A stretch of DNA of 64,000 nucleotides, taken from positions 8,949,501 through 9,013,500 of the forward strand of contig NC_071345.1 of assembly GCF_027744825.2 (NCBI RefSeq). Reading direction: 5' to 3'. This DNA comes from Synchiropus splendidus. Taxonomy: Eukaryota; Chordata; Actinopteri; Syngnathiformes; Callionymidae. Below the pieces are notes generated by a model. It saw nothing but the letters and a program-made list of their open reading frames with translations, did not search any database and was not told the DNA's origin. The translations under genes were made by a program, and so were the position numbers. Position 1 is the stretch's first letter; the number at the start of each line of letters is the position of its first letter. Shown here piece after piece: positions 24,646 through 38,668 of the stretch.

Positions 24646-26266
24646 TTACTATTGATGGATAAATTGACTGACAGTGCATGGTGAACCCACCTCTTGCTCC
24701 AATGACTCCAATGACCAGATTGGCACTGCTCTTCCACAAACTCCGCAACAGTTTATCAACTTATACGTGAGGAGAAACTTCAACATTCAAATCCAGAGAA
24801 CACCGAGTTCTCTCATTGCACTTCACCGCGCCAACAATACGTTCCGTGGTGTCCGTTTACATCACAGTTTCCCAGCGTGTGCTTGTAAATGTATGGCATG
24901 CGAATTGAGTGGATAATTATTGTGTTTTCTACACTCTGCATTCCATCATAAACATGTACCACACAACTTAATGTTGCGGCGCTCGCCTCTATAATCTCAT
25001 TTAAAGATTGTTGATGCGGCTCACTTAAAGGTCATTTTCCAGCGGGGTTATTTTAAAAGCCTGTTGCTCTGTTTCAGGAGATCAAGCGCTGGATGCTGAC
25101 CCCTCCCATGTGTTTGGGGAATTTCATATGTCTGGATCAATGCGCGGGGTTTAGGCGGCACAGGGACTTTGCCTGGGAAGTTCACGGTGCTTTGATGGAG
25201 CAGGAATTCCTGGAGCTTGTAGTAATCACGGGATAAGTCGTGTCATCCATGTCACTCTCCTGGATTTATCAGCAGGAAATCTGGAAATGAGACGGCATTC
25301 CTGCCCCTGCTCGGAGGAAGCGCCGGGGTCAGGGCCATGTAACAGATGAGTTGCCATGCGGCGATGTGCAGGCGTCTCCCAGAACGATCCCGCAGGTTAG
25401 AGAAGCAACGTGATGAAATACCTGTTTGGAAAAGATTCCACGAACCAGACCCTCTTCAGCGCGCCGTGTGCACCCTCCGGGCCAGGCAGTGAACTTTACA
25501 ACCCCCTACTATTGATGTTGACATGTTCACTGACCTACTCCGTCAACACACACACACACACACACTCACTCATAATTGGTCTTCCTCTCGCATGCTGACA
25601 GACCCTGATATCATTTGTGTCGTCTGATATGCTCAGATCCGGGGGGTCACCGACCTTTATGGGCGACGCCGAAGTCTGTACCCCAAAGCTTGTGCTGGTT
25701 TCCTTTGACTGATCGCTGGTATTAATCTAAGATCAAGATACTGAGTTTTACATGGAGCAAACACGGCAGGACACCTAGTCTAATCGGACCTCATGGGCTG
25801 GTTCTGTACGTAGCCATCGGAGCACGAGACCCCCAGTGGGCTCACTGACCCCAAGATGAGCTTCTCCACAGGACCCCACAGGCCAAAAAAAAGTCCTTTT
25901 TCCCCCCAAATTCAAGGGATTAAAGACCAACTCAGCCTCAAATGGAACGCCAGCGTGTTAAAGAAATATTGTTCAACTGATAAATCTGCGCCATTCATCC
26001 AACCATCTGCCTCCTGGCTGTTATTTATTACATTTGGAGACAGAAATAAAGTCATTGACGGGAAGAAAACATTCTGGTCCGCCTCAAAAACATTCAACTG
26101 CTTTTGTGTTTTGATGGCTGTTACAGCCAAACTGGTAAAACAAGATCATGAGTTCCGCATGTGGAAAAAAGGTTTTTCTCATTTTACTGAAGGAACCAGA
26201 ATTTCATCGAGAATTATGAGACCAAAATATGAATTGAACGTCAGATTATAAGTACTGCTTATTTGA
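24646..26266. other. non-genic DNA
   Basis: No gene is supported. A CA run lies at 25548-25566. The 131-residue frame at 25856-26251 is among the longer frames but has no recognisable domain and overlaps a minus-strand frame of 72 codons. Confidence 0.4.
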
Positions 26267-26381
26267 TTGTTCCCTTCATTTTATTTTATTTTATTTTATT
26301 GACAGCACTTAATTCCGAAGCACTTTCCTAGTTGGTGGGACCCCACTGACCATGGCAATAAATCTGATTCTGACCAGGATT
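26267..26381 (+). mobile_element. LINE 3' end fragment, second copy
   Basis: This is the reverse complement of the 3' part of the element at 10385-10675: a TTTTA pentamer run (26278-26301), then GACAGCACTTAATTCCGAAG, CACTTTCCTAGTTGGTGGGA and CCATGGCAATAAATCTGATT. It is truncated to the last 115 bp or so, as expected for a 5'-truncated retrotransposon insertion. Confidence 0.8.
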
Positions 26382-29300
26382 TCTAGCTGAAATTAAACCA
26401 ATTGATTGTATAATGTCCACCATCATATGAGTTTCAACTGTTGCAGTGCACAATGGGACATGTACTTACTGAGAAAAGGAGATTAAAATAGCTAGTTTCA
26501 AGTGAATTACAATGCTAATTTCAGGGTAAAAAAAGATAATTTTATTAAACCAATATATAGAAATAAATAAACAAAAAGCCTACAATAAGAAATACCTGTT
26601 TGTTTATGTTCCAGGTGGATAAATATATACTAAACTTCTAAATAAAGTCTTTATTAATGAAGTTGTTGATGCAACATTTGGAATTTGACTTTAGTTTTTC
26701 AATTGAATAGATTTAAAATTGACCACTGAAAAAGAGACTTTCGAGATCTGGACTTGCGAGTCACTCGCTCACAAGCCTTTTATGAGTCAGTGGAATCCAG
26801 TGGCGTCTTTAGTGTCACACTCCGATCTGCGCAGTGAGTAAGGCTTTCAAAGGTCCCACAGTTGTGTCTAAGGGCTTCCACAAACTTAAAGCCGCTGACT
26901 CAGCAGCCAGCTCTCCTCACCAGCTCATCACGGTTTCAATTATTGGGGAAATCAATTAGTCCTGTTATAAACCCATAACCGGCTCATTGTTGGCTGACAG
27001 GGAACACACTGGCCTCCTTCTCCTGTCTGTCCTGAATGCATGGTTTTGGGCTTGACCCCTCGGACCCCTCCGAGCTCTCAGTCTGCTTCCCCGTTCCTAA
27101 TACCTTCCTGTCTCCATTATTGAGCCACCGAGGTCACGCTGTGTAAAGGTCAGGGTTCAAGGGTCACGCTGTCACTCAGGCAGGAACCAAAAATAGGTGC
27201 CGTGTGATTTTAACCACGGAAGAGGCGGGGCTTTCTGCGTTGAGTTATGTCCTGCTGTCACTAGCCCAGTTTACTCAGAACGCATACCCCAAACCGCCTG
27301 TGTGTAGAATGTGCTACTGTATATTGAATAAACAGCCTCTTGGTTTTGACCCAAATAGCTGAGGTCTTTGTTCGCCACTCTTCTTTAAACGCGGCCACAG
27401 GAATCCAGCGATAATAGTGGGGAGAACCGTGGGCTGGGCTGTTAAAAAGGTCCTGTGTAACCTCAGTTATGGTGCTAGCGCTGCAATGTAAATCACGGAT
27501 GCTCCGTTAACGCTGCAGCGTAAATCAATCACGCCGCTTCTGCCACAGTCTGCAGGAGCTGAATGGACCTGCATCCAGCTCTGCATTCCCGAGCAGGGTC
27601 TCACCTGCGCCGCGGCGGTTGTCACGGTACAGCAGCCGCCCCTTCTCCTCTTCTGCCCTGTTAACACTGGCTGATGTATTCGCCTCTCTCCAGCAGCTGC
27701 AACCTGAGAGCACATCTGAGGGCCGGCGTGAATGGAAGGAGGTGATGGTCCTCTTGGGCCGACACCCTCTGGTGACAACCGATGCACCCTGTCGTAAGTG
27801 TGTGCAGGTATCTACAGTTACCTGCCGGGCTAAGAGGAAATAGCTTATCTCTGTGGTCTGGTTATGCTTGCTTTAGATTAACTGCCATGTACGCATGTCC
27901 TCGTCTGCTCCGCGCGAGAGGCGTCTGGAGGAAAGGGCCCTCCTTGGGGAGGTGAGGAGGAAAGCACCGGCGGAAAGTGAAAGTGAACGTATAATGTAAC
28001 TAACTTCTCAAAAAATCTGTAGGTTCCGGAGAAGGTGAAAATAAAGCTTGAAAAGAGTGAGGGGTGTGGTCAGCATAACAAGACAGTGTGGTACTTTTAT
28101 AATATGTGCGACACTAAGTCAAAAGTATCCAACAATGCTAGCCAAGATTGTGGATATGAGGAAGACAGGTAGATAGAGAAGCCACTGTTCATGTGGCTGA
28201 GGGAGAAACAGTCAGCAGGAGATAGAGCCCAGGGAGGGGATGGTAGGTTGCTTGAGGGCACCCAATGCTTCCACATCACAGTGAGCACAGTCATGTTTCT
28301 CAGCTGATGAAGTTTCATGTTGACTTTCCAATGAATATTAAAGAGAATATGACTTTTATTCATGAGGGAATTGAGCAACAAGAGGTTTGTTTTTATCATT
28401 TCCAGTCTTTATCATACACATTTGTGAACACTTTTAGTGGTGACAACTAGTGGGATTTTGAAAATGACACCTCCAAAATTTGGTTTAGAATTGGAACATG
28501 TATTTCTCAGTTCTCTCCGATTATTCACAACAAATAACATAAACACACCATTATGCAGAAACCCTGGATAGGAACAGATGCAACTTTGTGAGTACAAGGG
28601 CTTGAATGAAGGGTCACAGCCACAAGGATGACGGCGCCTCATAACGTTACATTGAGGTTGCAAGTCCAGAACATCATCCCCCGGAACATTTACTAGCAAA
28701 TCATCTCAAACTTTCTCCCGCCATGGTCCTCATAACTCACGGGACACCAAGTCGGTTCTGCACACAAGACCTGCCTTGTCGTACTTGACGAAATATAGGG
28801 TTTTAAATTGCTTCTGAGGGCAGCACAGTCGACTTGATTCACAGCTCCGGTGCGGTGCCCCATTTTGATAATATCATTCTCACATTTTACACTGAATGAA
28901 ATGCATTTGAATGAGACTCGCAGATGCCGTAAAACACCGCGTTCCTTTCATTTCCGATAATAAACGTCAGACAATGACTATCGGCTGCCGTCCGTCAGCG
29001 CGGGGCCCACATGAAAGAAAAGCATTTGACGTGGATCTGAAAGAAGGAAAATGATAATAAATCACACCTGTGTGTGACGGCCTTCCTCTCGCGGAGGATG
29101 TAAGGTTTTGCAGTGGCCCGTATCTGCCACTATAAAGATTCCTGCCTCCCGACCCGGAAAGACAAGTCTGTAATAAGAAACATCAAATCATGTGATTGAT
29201 CGCCCCCTACACTCATGAGGGGAGAGAACGCAACAGGCTGGATGGGCCGGAGCTTGCCAACACACAGGATGGTATGTGGGTGTGTGTGAGAACAAGACGA

Positions 29301-31695
29301 GAGCAAAGGAAACTTGTTTGAGACCGAGGGCACATTTTCTCTTTCCAGGACGGATGACAGATGGAAAGAGCAGCTTTGTGCGAAAAAAAAAAAAAAAGTG
29401 GAAGGTGAAATGAAGGAACCTGACGTGAAGTGGAAGGGAAGGTCAAGCGAGCCAAATTGAGAAGGATCAGCGCTGGAGACCCCATTAACCTGCAGCGAGG
29501 TGTAAATCACGCAGAGCTGCTGTCAGTCTGCGTCTCGCCGTCGCTGCCGACGGACCCGGTTTGTACCTCCGACCCGCCGATTACGGAGGTGTTTCTCAAC
29601 AGCTCCGACTCACGGCAGTTAAAATCAGAGAGAGGCTGACACTGGCATGATGGATGCCTCGCGAACACAAAAGAGCCGAGCAGAGGAGGAGCCCGGGTTG
29701 TGCAATTTCTCATCCGACACTTTGCATACCAATATGTCATGTTTAGGTCTGAACTGCTGCGTTTCCCAAAGCAGTTTGAGAGAGACGCCTGTCTGCAGGT
29801 TGAGCTGCGTGGGTGTCACCATGACGGGGCGTTTTTTTTTTTTAAGTTGTGCAAACATCATGGCTAAAATGGCAGTTCCAAAAAGCTGTCGGGTGTCATG
29901 ATCCCCCTTCAATCCGATTAGTCCTGAGTATAAACTGCGAGCTGCGGGCGATGAGGGCCCAGAAGACATAGACAAATTCTCAGAGTCTTGGTCACACCTG
30001 CAGACTCTCAAACGTCACAGTCGACTGATCGGAAGTCCGATGGCCGATAAGGAGACTGAAGAGGGCTCACGGTGGAGAGAGTGAAATTGTTAAAGGGAAA
30101 GAAAACGTTGGGCTGCTCTGTATTTCCCAGTGGGTGGGGGTGGAGGAGGGTTTTTTTTTTTTTTTTTCGCTCGACTGGGGCGGGTGACAGAATGATGATG
30201 GGGGCGGATCAGAGCCCTAAGCTGTTTTTTTAAGGTGGGAAGGGTTGATTGATTAACGGTTTAAAGCCCCGTGGGGAAAGTACGTTGAACTTCCTGTACT
30301 GTACTCACGTGTAGCCTCTGCCTCAATATTTCCTCTGTCTAAGAAGCTCTTTCATAAAGATATATTTCTGAATTGCTCTCATAATTCCAGGGTTGTAATA
30401 CATTATCATACACTGTTATTATGAGATTTTTGGATGACGTTGATGACTAGGTATGCAAGTGTAGGGTGGGACGCCGGTTCAAACAGTCCCACTATATATG
30501 ATAATGAATGGTTCCATATTAGGTCCAGCTCAGCGGCTTCTTCTCCTTTGGGCAGATCATTTCCTGTCTTGATCATCCTTCACAGTCACACCGGCATTCT
30601 CACCCAACACTGTCCCTCTGGTTTACTCACTCTTCAGACAGTTCCAAGACCTCCCTTAGCTACAAACAGGTCCATTTCTAATTCCGTTACTCGACGTTTT
30701 CTGGACATATTAATGTCAACCCATCGCTATAGTAGCCGTGTATCCGCCACTAGCTATCACGCTAGCAGGCCTTGATAACAGCATGGCTATCACAGAGCTA
30801 GCTTCTGAACGGATCATGGATGGTGGTTCAGATCTGAAAAAGAACTGTCTGCATTACGGATTGCGATTCAAATGAGTTTAACCGCGTGTTTACGGAGACT
30901 ATGACGGCATCATTGATCTCGTGTCGGACATGCGGAACAAGTCGTTGTCTGAGACAGTCAACATGTGAAGTGATGATTCAGTACTTGACTTGGAGTCGAG
31001 CCACTGACTCAAGGCTAGAAGCATTAGCATGTCTTGAGATAATAACATCCGAAGTGGATTATTTGAGGTCGATAAAAGTCAGGGGCACACATCAAAGCTG
31101 GAGGAGCAGCGTCGGACGGGACTAGTCGAGCGAATTCATTTTGGTGTCGGTCCTTTAAAGGCCGACGATGAACTTGACTGGAGACTATATGCAAAGACGT
31201 GTTTAACAAAAGTTCAAAGGCAGAGTTCTGCAGTGCAAAATCAAAGTGAAAGTACTTTTCCACGGTTTTTAACAAGCACTTCTAAAGCACACACTCTGGT
31301 CCTCTGGGCTTTGGTCATAAATTGCAATGAGTACATGGACTACATTAGATTATGAGATGAAATAAATGCTCTTTTTAACATCCACATGGGAATTTGAGGA
31401 TGAATGCTGTAGGTGAAGAATGTCCAATCCACAATGTCGTTGTTTATCGCCCATAATGTCTGTTGACAAAGATTCAGTCATCTCAGTACTATTTGTTATT
31501 AGTGGACACTTTCAAATTGGTTAAACTAGAAACAAAAGAGTGATACAAGGTTGATCCGTTGTTATAGGAGTTGCTCATAACCCAAATAATCCAATAATAA
31601 AGTACTGTGAGGTAAGACAGTATATCAAATCCCATAATCCAGAGTTGAAGATCTAACAACAGCCGACATTGTTTGTCATGACATGTGTTGTCGTC
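26382..31695. other. non-genic DNA
   Basis: A long stretch without a supportable gene. The reverse complement of 27762-27776 reads GTCACCAGAGGGTGT, a CTCF-like core. A TATTGAATAAACAGCCTCTT stretch at about 27321 has an LTR-like look but no LTR could be bounded. Homopolymers include A at about 29384-29397 and T at about 30152-30168. Near 30970-31010 GACTTGGAGTCGAGCCACTG resembles the 'gactcgag' repeats of fish and may be a fragment of the family at 31696. Confidence 0.4.
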
Positions 31696-31955
31696 GAGAC
31701 CGCCTAACTCGAGACCAAATCTACGACCAAGACTACGAGGTCAACGAACCAAGTCAAGACCAAGACCAATGAGGAGGGCAAGACCAGGACTGGGACCAAA
31801 CTGAATACACAACAAACTAGTTTGGTCCAATGAAGGCATTTCAGCTCTTAGCTCAGCTCTTCAGCTCTAGACTTATGTTTCTCCATTGTGTATTCAGCTA
31901 GATCTTGGTCTGTGGCACTCAAAGTCGTGGCCTTGGTCTCGAGTTAGATGGTCTC
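31696..31955. mobile_element. 260-bp foldback element (CTCGAGACCAAG type)
   Basis: The left arm starts GAGACCGCCTAACTCGAGAC; the reverse complement of the right end starts GAGACCATCTAACTCGAGAC. The arms pair over about 35 bp, and further in CTGAATACACAA occurs at 31800 and again, inverted, near 31890, so the pairing extends with gaps. The interior contains a run of GACCAAGACC-like hexamers. It resembles a common fish foldback or non-autonomous DNA transposon; no coding capacity. Confidence 0.65.
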
Positions 31956-33193
31956 CCAGTCCCCCAGGTGTCAGAAGACAAGGATGAGGTGCTGGAAATG
32001 GGTCACTCGGGCACGATTGAGGGGGGTTTCTGTGAAGATGTAGCTTCTCAAGTGAGCTTCTCAAACATGCTCCCATACATCTCTTGAGGTAAACACATTC
32101 CTTGGCTGCATTTCCACCTCCGATTTGAACAATAAGCATCTGCCATCTCCTCAAAAATGTCTTGGAGACGACCGTTTCCAGCAGTAAACAACACAATCAT
32201 AATGTTGTCTTATTAAATCGGGTAATTACCCTCCATGTAAACAAGCATTTTCTCTGTGGAAAAGTGGATAGATATTTATAATCGCCTGCCTGTTTTTCCA
32301 CTTGCTGCAATGAAGCGGGAAAATATTGCATTGTAAAAATGTTTTCTTAGGTGAAAGACCTAAAGGAACAATAGAGCGCTTGTGGCCGGTCGAGGTGGAG
32401 ACGCAGCGAGCGGTTTGAGCAGAAGTTGTTGTGCAAGTAAAGCAGGAACTGTTTGAAAAGATATGAGATGGAGCTGGCAGAACATTCTCGGAGCTTGGCT
32501 GCGAAGCGTCTCACCGACTGCCAGACCCTCTTCTTCCGGCGAGGTCCGGTGTTGTAATTGAACAGAATGCGAGGCAACACACACACACACGTTGCCTGAG
32601 GGGCTGTTAACAGGCTGCGTGCTGAGATGCAGCCTGAGGAATATTGTCACGGTGTGAAATTGGTTCCATTAGTTTGCAATCGGCAGATTATGGCAACAGT
32701 TGGGCCCGCATTCGTGACAGCGCTGTTTTTGTAATTCAACATGCCCGACCAACACTTGAGGCTGTGAAATAACGTTAGGACTAACCAACTGATACCTTTA
32801 CTCCGGGCTGTTGAATCTGAAACGCGATGTAGACAAATTGGTTTTTCACTTGTATATTTCAAACTGGATACACAATCATACCCATGAATTCTACCAACTA
32901 TTATGACCACCATTTATTTTATCATTTTAATTGAATAACGTTTTAGCATTTGAAATTTTGTTGATAGTAATAAGATATATGGCTTGAGCGGAGAATAGGA
33001 TCCAGATGGTAATTCAGTGTGAGGGAATACCAAGGTCATTTGCGTGTGTCTCCGGCAAAACATATTCTCATCCCTGAGGTGTTGAGTAGCGACTTTTTTA
33101 AGTAGGCTTTTGCCATCATTGTTGATGCATTGGTGCTTCAATGGAGTCCCGTGTGACGTTCAGATAGATAAGTTGGGGTTCGGACTTGCAGCA
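31956..33193. other. non-genic DNA
   Basis: No gene or recognised repeat. A short CA run lies at 32579-32590. Confidence 0.4.
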
Positions 33194-33613
33194 CACCTGG
33201 ACAAAGTGCGGTTTGGGAGCCAAATACGGACCCTTTGACTGTATTTATGCGGCCCTCCTGGACTCAAAGTAAAACTATGAAACTGTCAGAATTTTTCTGA
33301 GAATCTTATTTTGCGCATTTTATTTGTCACTTATAAGCACAACTGAAATGTAACTCCCTTGTTTTATTTTTCAAAATAATCTTTTATGTTGAATATATCT
33401 TGTCCTCAGACAATTTTGAAAGAGATATCATGAATCTTTAAATGGAATGTGTTTTATATTAAATAAGACACAACCAACCAACATGTTTGTTCACTTCAAT
33501 ATTTTAATCCATTTAGTTATTCATCTTTTTGTCGCCTGCTTTCTTTAGGCTCGATGGCCCCTCACAACAGTCACAGAATATAACATTGCCCCTGAGGAAA
33601 TTACTCACCCCTG
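33194..33613. mobile_element. possible hAT-like remnant
   Basis: The reverse complement of the right end begins CAGGGGTGAGTAATTTCCTC, a typical hAT-type terminus, and the left end (CACCTGGACAAAGTGCGG then GGAGCC) resembles the usual 'caggggtgggcaaactgcggcccggggcc' form. The interior is AT-rich and non-coding. No 8-bp target duplication was found, so the left boundary is approximate. Confidence 0.45.
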
Positions 33614-36600
33614 CTCTAGATGTCGCTCTAAATGTGGCACCATTTATGCTGCTGACTAGGCTCTGTGAGGTGCTATATATATATATATATAGAAGAGTAA
33701 CACCATAAATGGCTTCATTATCTTGAGTAGGTTTTACTTTGAGTCTCCTTCCACCAGTCAGGTTCCAACAATACTCTGCGATCTGCGTCTGTCAAGTCCC
33801 ACCACATGTTCCTGCTCATCTTGCAGCACATCTTGGGTATTGTGTACACTAAAAGATGGAGTCGACAGAGCAACCTTTTTTGTCAGATTTTTTTCCTGCC
33901 GAGTTCAGATCCTTAAAGCAGAAAGACTCAGTTTTACAGTTCGTATCTCCTTGTTCTTCCACTGCCTGCCAAGACAGCCAGCAACTCGGATAGTCTGGTA
34001 AATCAGCGCTATTATTTCAACTTGTTTTGTCTGCTCGTGGAGACGTGAAGCCTTGCAGTCACAACAGAAGCACACTGAGCTCCCTCATCTTCCTGAACCA
34101 AGCATTTGTGACAAAGTGACCTTTACCATCGACACTTTGAATAAGCATCATATTGTGGCCCGTGGCTGTCAGCTCGGACTTGATGCTCTCAATGTGCTTG
34201 TCGACAACATATCCCCATAAAATTAAGTGGATCTACTGCGGTGTGTAAACACAGCGATGCGCTGGTCAATCACTAGTGACACCGGGTGCCCCTGCACCAC
34301 AGAATGCTCCGACACAGCGTTTTTCATTTTCCATGCATCACACAGAGAAAGAGCAGTAGCTGACGAGTGCACACACGCACACACACACACACACACACGC
34401 ACTGTGGTACTTAGGCACTGGAAATCTGCTGACATGTCTGCTTTTGACCAGGCGGCGCTCAGTCTGTTGTTCCTCTGTGACATCACTGGCAACGATGCTG
34501 CTCGCCAAGGGTGACCAGAGGACGGAGCGAGGGCCGCACTTCCGAACGAAACTTCGAGCATCCTCTCTTTGCATATTCAAAACTAATGAAACATAAAAAT
34601 AAATAAGTGAGAAGCCATTTGAAGGCGCTGCGTTTCTTTTTTTTTTCTGCTGACACGGCCTCGAACCAGAAGTCAGACATCAGCTTTTTCATGCCGTTGA
34701 GTTGTTTGGGTTTGAGGAGGGGAAAGTGGGTCAGCCTAAAAGACCTTGGGGATGCAGAGGCTTGATGGATGGGTACGGGCATGTGTTTCCGCACTGAGTG
34801 AGGGGGATAGCGGGGATGCAGACTTGGGGAGACTCAAGAGGATGAAGCTGCTTTAATGCCTGAAGACAATCTCTTGGACCAGAAGTAACGTTTGTTGTTC
34901 TGTCTGTCGAGTGAGCGGGAAGACGCCGGCGATCCTTTTCTGTTTTTGCTGGGTAATGATACATGATACATTCAGATTTATAACCCATGAAATGTCTCCG
35001 AATAAATCCATCCATCAGACCCCAAAAATCTCATTCTCATGCTCTCTGAAAGGCCTTGTAGTACCAGCTGGCTCAGTCAGATTCGTGGTGCTTCAACTGG
35101 GGTCAGGACCTTTTTATTCACCTGGAAAGATGGTCATAATTTTAATGCCAATCACTGCTCCGTGGCAACATTCATCTGAAAAACACACCGCAGGCAGATG
35201 AACAAAATGCGCAACTGGCCCGCTCCTCTTGTGTGATACCGCCGGTGACCCTGAACAGATGCGAGTCGCAGTCATACTCTGAGAAAACAAAACGGGAAGT
35301 GGGGTTGAGAGCTGCAGACGGGATGAATTAGTGATGAGAGGAGATGAGCGAGGGCAGACCGCGCACCGAGCATCGCCCTGGTCCACCCCCTGCTGTGATA
35401 ATGCCTCGTCTTGCCCCGGCCCTCCGCCGCCACACCTTACCTCGCCCTCCTCCACTTTCTTCCTCAAACTTTACTTTCTGCCACAGACAGCAGGAGCGAG
35501 AGACATGAAGCGGGCGTGTGAGAGAAGGAGCGCCGCTTGTATAAAGCCATCAGTGTCCCTGTTAAGTCCTGCCATCCCCTCCGCCGTCTGTCCACCGCAC
35601 CCTCTGTCTAGTTATCCGAATGTTAATTCAGCCGGCCATTGTTTCCTCGCTCCTCATCCTGAGAGAGAAACTTTGAGTGTGATTTGGCTGCTTTCACACG
35701 AGGACAGTGGGAGAAATGAAAAGACATTTAGGGGGTGAATAACGCCACCCCTTGCTTCATACACGCCAATCGGTGGGAGGTTATGAAGGCGCCCATGCCA
35801 GTGATGGAGAGATGCTGCAGGAATTATAAAAAAAAAAGAGGGGCCTCTTTGGATCCTGCTGATTGAGATGTACCCCACACAGGCAGGGCCCACGTCGGGG
35901 TGGATCCACAGCCCCCTTTAGCCTCCGGGGCATGCCAGCCTGAGTCAAGAGCCTGCTGGGAAGCAGCATGTGGGGGGATGAACTTGACGTGCCGCTGGAC
36001 AGAGTGTAAAGGATCCTGGAGGTGGGGAGGCCGGTGCAGACTGGAGATGGGCTCCTGCCCGGTGCCAGCGTTTCCCCGGTTACAGGCAGAAGGAAATGGC
36101 ATGACATTCTCTCACTGTCTTGGACATTTTTTGTTTGCTTTTTTTTTTTTTTTTTTTTGTCGGGGTTGTTTTGTGTGCTGCCTGGTTGTGTGTCGCTACA
36201 CCACTGTGGGGATGCGCCGATCCCCGCTGCTCTGGTGTCTTTGCTGCTGCCCTTTGATGGTCCACAAAAACACACACATCTTGGGACACCAGTCACGCAG
36301 GCGTCTTGGCCATTCACACACACAATCACCTGCGCCACCATCCCAGCCTCATATTTGAACCTCACATACCCTGCTACAATTGTAGCGCTCATTAATTCAA
36401 CACATATTCATTCTCACTGAAGAAAGAGCCTGGTTCGTGTGTGAGACATTTGCAAGGAAGAAACAGATTAGTTATCTGGGTGATGTTTCCAAAGTGACTG
36501 CAGAAAATAGTCCAACATACATTGTTCATGATGTCATTGTGCCTCATCTTGTTTCAGCTGGTCACAAACTGAATTATTTTACTGTAAGGGAGTGAGTCAT

Positions 36601-38668
36601 CTCTCTGAAATGACTATCTCAGTCGGTGAGGAGTCAAGACCCGGAGGTGGAATTACTGGCATATCACTTTTTTTTTTTAACTGACAAAGCTGTAGTTTCC
36701 AAAGAGAACATAGAATAAACCAGCTTAAACTTTGCACCAAGTTTATTTTTACAATATATTAACCCTTTGGGTGCCAAAACAGAGAGAAAATTCATATGGT
36801 AAGAGATTTATAAGAGTGATATTCATGCTCTGATGGAAATTGTACAGCGAAACAGGAAGTGGCGGCAGTGGTTGGTAGCGCTGCTTCTGCTGCCATCACA
36901 GCTCCACAAGAAGCACATGGTCAGCACGACGGATGGAGAGTGAATGTAAAAAGAAAAAGCGGAAATAGCAGCAGATCGGTCAAAGATATGGGAGAAAATA
37001 AAGTGTAAATAGCAGCAAATTACAATTCGCAACCATCATCATCATTGTTGCTTGAGAGATGAGGAGGAATGTCACTAGTGAATCAGATAAACATCTGTAG
37101 AAGTTGTCTAACTGACTATAGCTAGTGCCTGGTGATGTCATAAGATATACATTACCCGAATTTGGAGTTTTCCTTTACAGTATGCCTTCATCTCTAACTG
37201 TTTTTAAGTGACAACCTTTAGAAATAATGATATTAAAGTGGGATATTTCATTCAAAAAAGCTCTGTTAGCAAACCTAGTTGAAGTTTTTTTTTTTTTTTT
37301 TACTGAAGTGCTCTTCATTTCGGGAGTCCTGAGATCGTCACTAGTCAATTCAAATATACTTCGGTTCCCCATCTGAGCATTTTACCCTCCCACAAAAAAC
37401 CAGGCGTCATAATCCTGAATGTAGTGGAAGAAATTCTGTTCCACACCTCAACTCAAACCTTATCACCCGCCATGATTCTGAAACGTCTCGTCTTGCGTTG
37501 AAACACAAAGGAAAATTAGACAAAAAATTGAATAAGACCACAAAAGTGATAAAGGAAAATTTGACAAAAAAAATGGTGCCCCACGCCTAGAGGCAACAAA
37601 ATAAGGAATCACTGCTGTATAAAATGAGCTAAGATGCTAATGCTAAGTCTGGAGTAACTCCAAGCACAGGACAAAACCTTCGTAACTATGAGCTCTTGAT
37701 GTGTTTCTTTGAAGGCATCACGGGTCCGACTGGGCCGCTCTTACGATGCCCCATCACAACAGTTTGGGGAATTACCGCCGAGTCGGCGCATTGATTGTAG
37801 GAGCGGCGAGGTGCAGCGTGTGAGTGATTACGGCGGTCTGGTTTGCGTTAAGGTTCTGTCGGGGGGGATATAAGGCGGTTACTGTACTGGGAGCCACCGA
37901 GGTGTTCTGGTACCCATTTGGATGAATCAGCACTGATGAGTGAACTGTCCAGAGAGACGGGGCTCACCCAGATGAGTACTGCGTTTCTCTGATCAAACGA
38001 GCCTCCAGCCGAGACCCCTGTCATGCTCGCCCTCACTCTATTATCTTTAGTTTCCTCCCCCTGGTATTTCCTTTCCGTCCACCTTTCTCGCCCCCGTCCC
38101 TTTTCCTTCCATCCCATTGAATTGCCCTCTGCCACTTGCAATCAGCGTCCTTCAGATACATGTGATTTCAGGCGTCACGGCGGAGCGATAAAGAGAAGGC
38201 AGGACCAGAGCACAGGAGGTCTGATCTGCGAGGAAGCCCTCTTGCTCCTTCGCCGATGTTAATGCATGCAAAATGCCTCAAGTGGAACTTCTGAGGAGGC
38301 GGCGCTGCTGCGAGGTGGAAATGTTATACCTGATCTGGAGCGACCAAAGGAGGCCGCAGCATCGCCCTCGCACAGATAACTGGTCATAATGAAGCTGTCA
38401 GAGGGCTGGCTTTTCACGGCACACACTATAGGTCCGGGCTTTTAACCGAGGGACTCGACGTCTGTATTATGGGCTTTTACTGGCCTTGGGGGAGCTTTTT
38501 TTCATGGCGGGAGACAAAAGAAAGAGCACTTGACCTCATACAGACGTCCATATTGTCGAGCAGGTTCTCGCTTTGATCATCATTTCGCTCCAAACTATAA
38601 AGATGCCGACAAATGAATTGGATGAAGTGAAGCTCCCAGAACAGAAGTGATTTATAGTTTTGCTGATT
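33614..38668. other. non-genic DNA with simple repeats
   Basis: No gene supported. Simple repeats are TA at about 33676-33691, CA at 34369-34398, T runs at about 36138-36160 and 37286-37302. The longest frame in the window (203 codons, minus, 35781-36392) reads through the T run as polylysine and overlaps frames on the other strand, so it is not accepted. The rest has no recognised repeat. Confidence 0.4.

Noticed and set aside
25856..26251. 131-codon frame on the plus strand
   Set aside because: No recognisable domain, and an antisense frame of 72 codons overlaps it. It could be an exon only if transcript data supported it.
27239..27420. LTR-like stretch with AATAAA and CAGCCTCTTGG
   Set aside because: No TG...CA ends, no second copy, no primer binding site and no retroviral coding sequence nearby.
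35781..36392. Longest open frame, 203 codons on the minus strand
   Set aside because: It reads through a T run as polylysine, overlaps several frames on the other strand and contains no recognisable domain.
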